Part shown: in pieces, positions 6,710 through 6,724 of the stretch
Numbering within the stretch: the first letter of the stretch is position 1
How the letters are laid out: the number at the start of each line of letters is the position of its first letter
NCBI GenBank assembly: GCA_027593305.1
Contig: JAQCJA010000263.1
Coordinates: 1 to 6,724, forward strand
Origin: a bacterium
GTDB lineage: Bacteria; Latescibacterota; UBA2968; UBA8231
Direction of reading: 5' to 3'
DNA: 6,724 nt
The notes under the pieces: model-generated
Told to the model about the DNA's origin: nothing
Databases searched by the model: none
What the model saw: the letters and a program-made list of their open reading frames with translations, nothing else
Made by a program: the position numbers and the translations under genes

Positions 6710-6724
6710 ACGAAAAAGCCCAAT

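Noticed and set aside
6711..6724. Tail of an intrinsic terminator upstream of der (GGGCTTTTT on the minus strand).
   Set aside because: Only one arm and the T-run would be in the window; the pairing arm is outside, so it cannot be supported.

Overview
The window is a compact stretch of bacterial housekeeping genes, all on the minus strand. Five intact protein genes run right to left: der (GTPase, 50S assembly), a small MerR-type regulator, then rimP, nusA and infB. No RNA gene, insertion sequence, CRISPR array or plus-strand gene is supported. The sequence is GC-rich by eye, and many long open frames on the plus strand are shadows of the real genes. rimP-nusA-infB is a widely conserved bacterial cluster. 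The Der switch region (DTAGMRRR followed by EYYS) and the MerR gene with a short C-terminal helix resemble FCB/Gemmatimonadota-like or deltaproteobacterial genomes. This phylum hint is an impression from motifs and was not tested; no marker here fixes the lineage.

Layout in the direction of transcription: der (6697-5315) begins 27 nt inside the right edge with a good ribosome binding site. The merR-like gene (5297-4800, TTG start) follows after 17 nt and is probably co-transcribed. A 160-nt gap (4799-4640) is the only substantial non-coding region. It holds a candidate sigma-70-type promoter (TTGCTC, 17 bp, TATCTT), an intrinsic terminator hairpin with a T-run, and the rimP ribosome binding site. 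rimP (4639-4181, GTG), nusA (4112-2502, ATG) and infB (2476-5, GTG) then follow with gaps of 68 and 25 nt. infB ends 4 nt before the left edge, so any rbfA or other downstream gene lies outside.

The genes form a ribosome-biogenesis and gene-expression set. Der and RimP mature the 50S and 30S subunits, NusA controls RNA polymerase pausing, termination and antitermination, and IF-2 brings initiator tRNA to the 30S subunit. The main point of interest is the gap before rimP. There the terminator lies downstream of the likely promoter, so it would sit in the 5' leader of the rimP-nusA-infB mRNA, with several mutually exclusive hairpins around it. Because NusA acts on hairpin terminators, this is a plausible autoregulatory attenuator, though it may be no more than the terminator of der-merR overlapped by the next promoter. 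Everything else looks like ordinary core genome.
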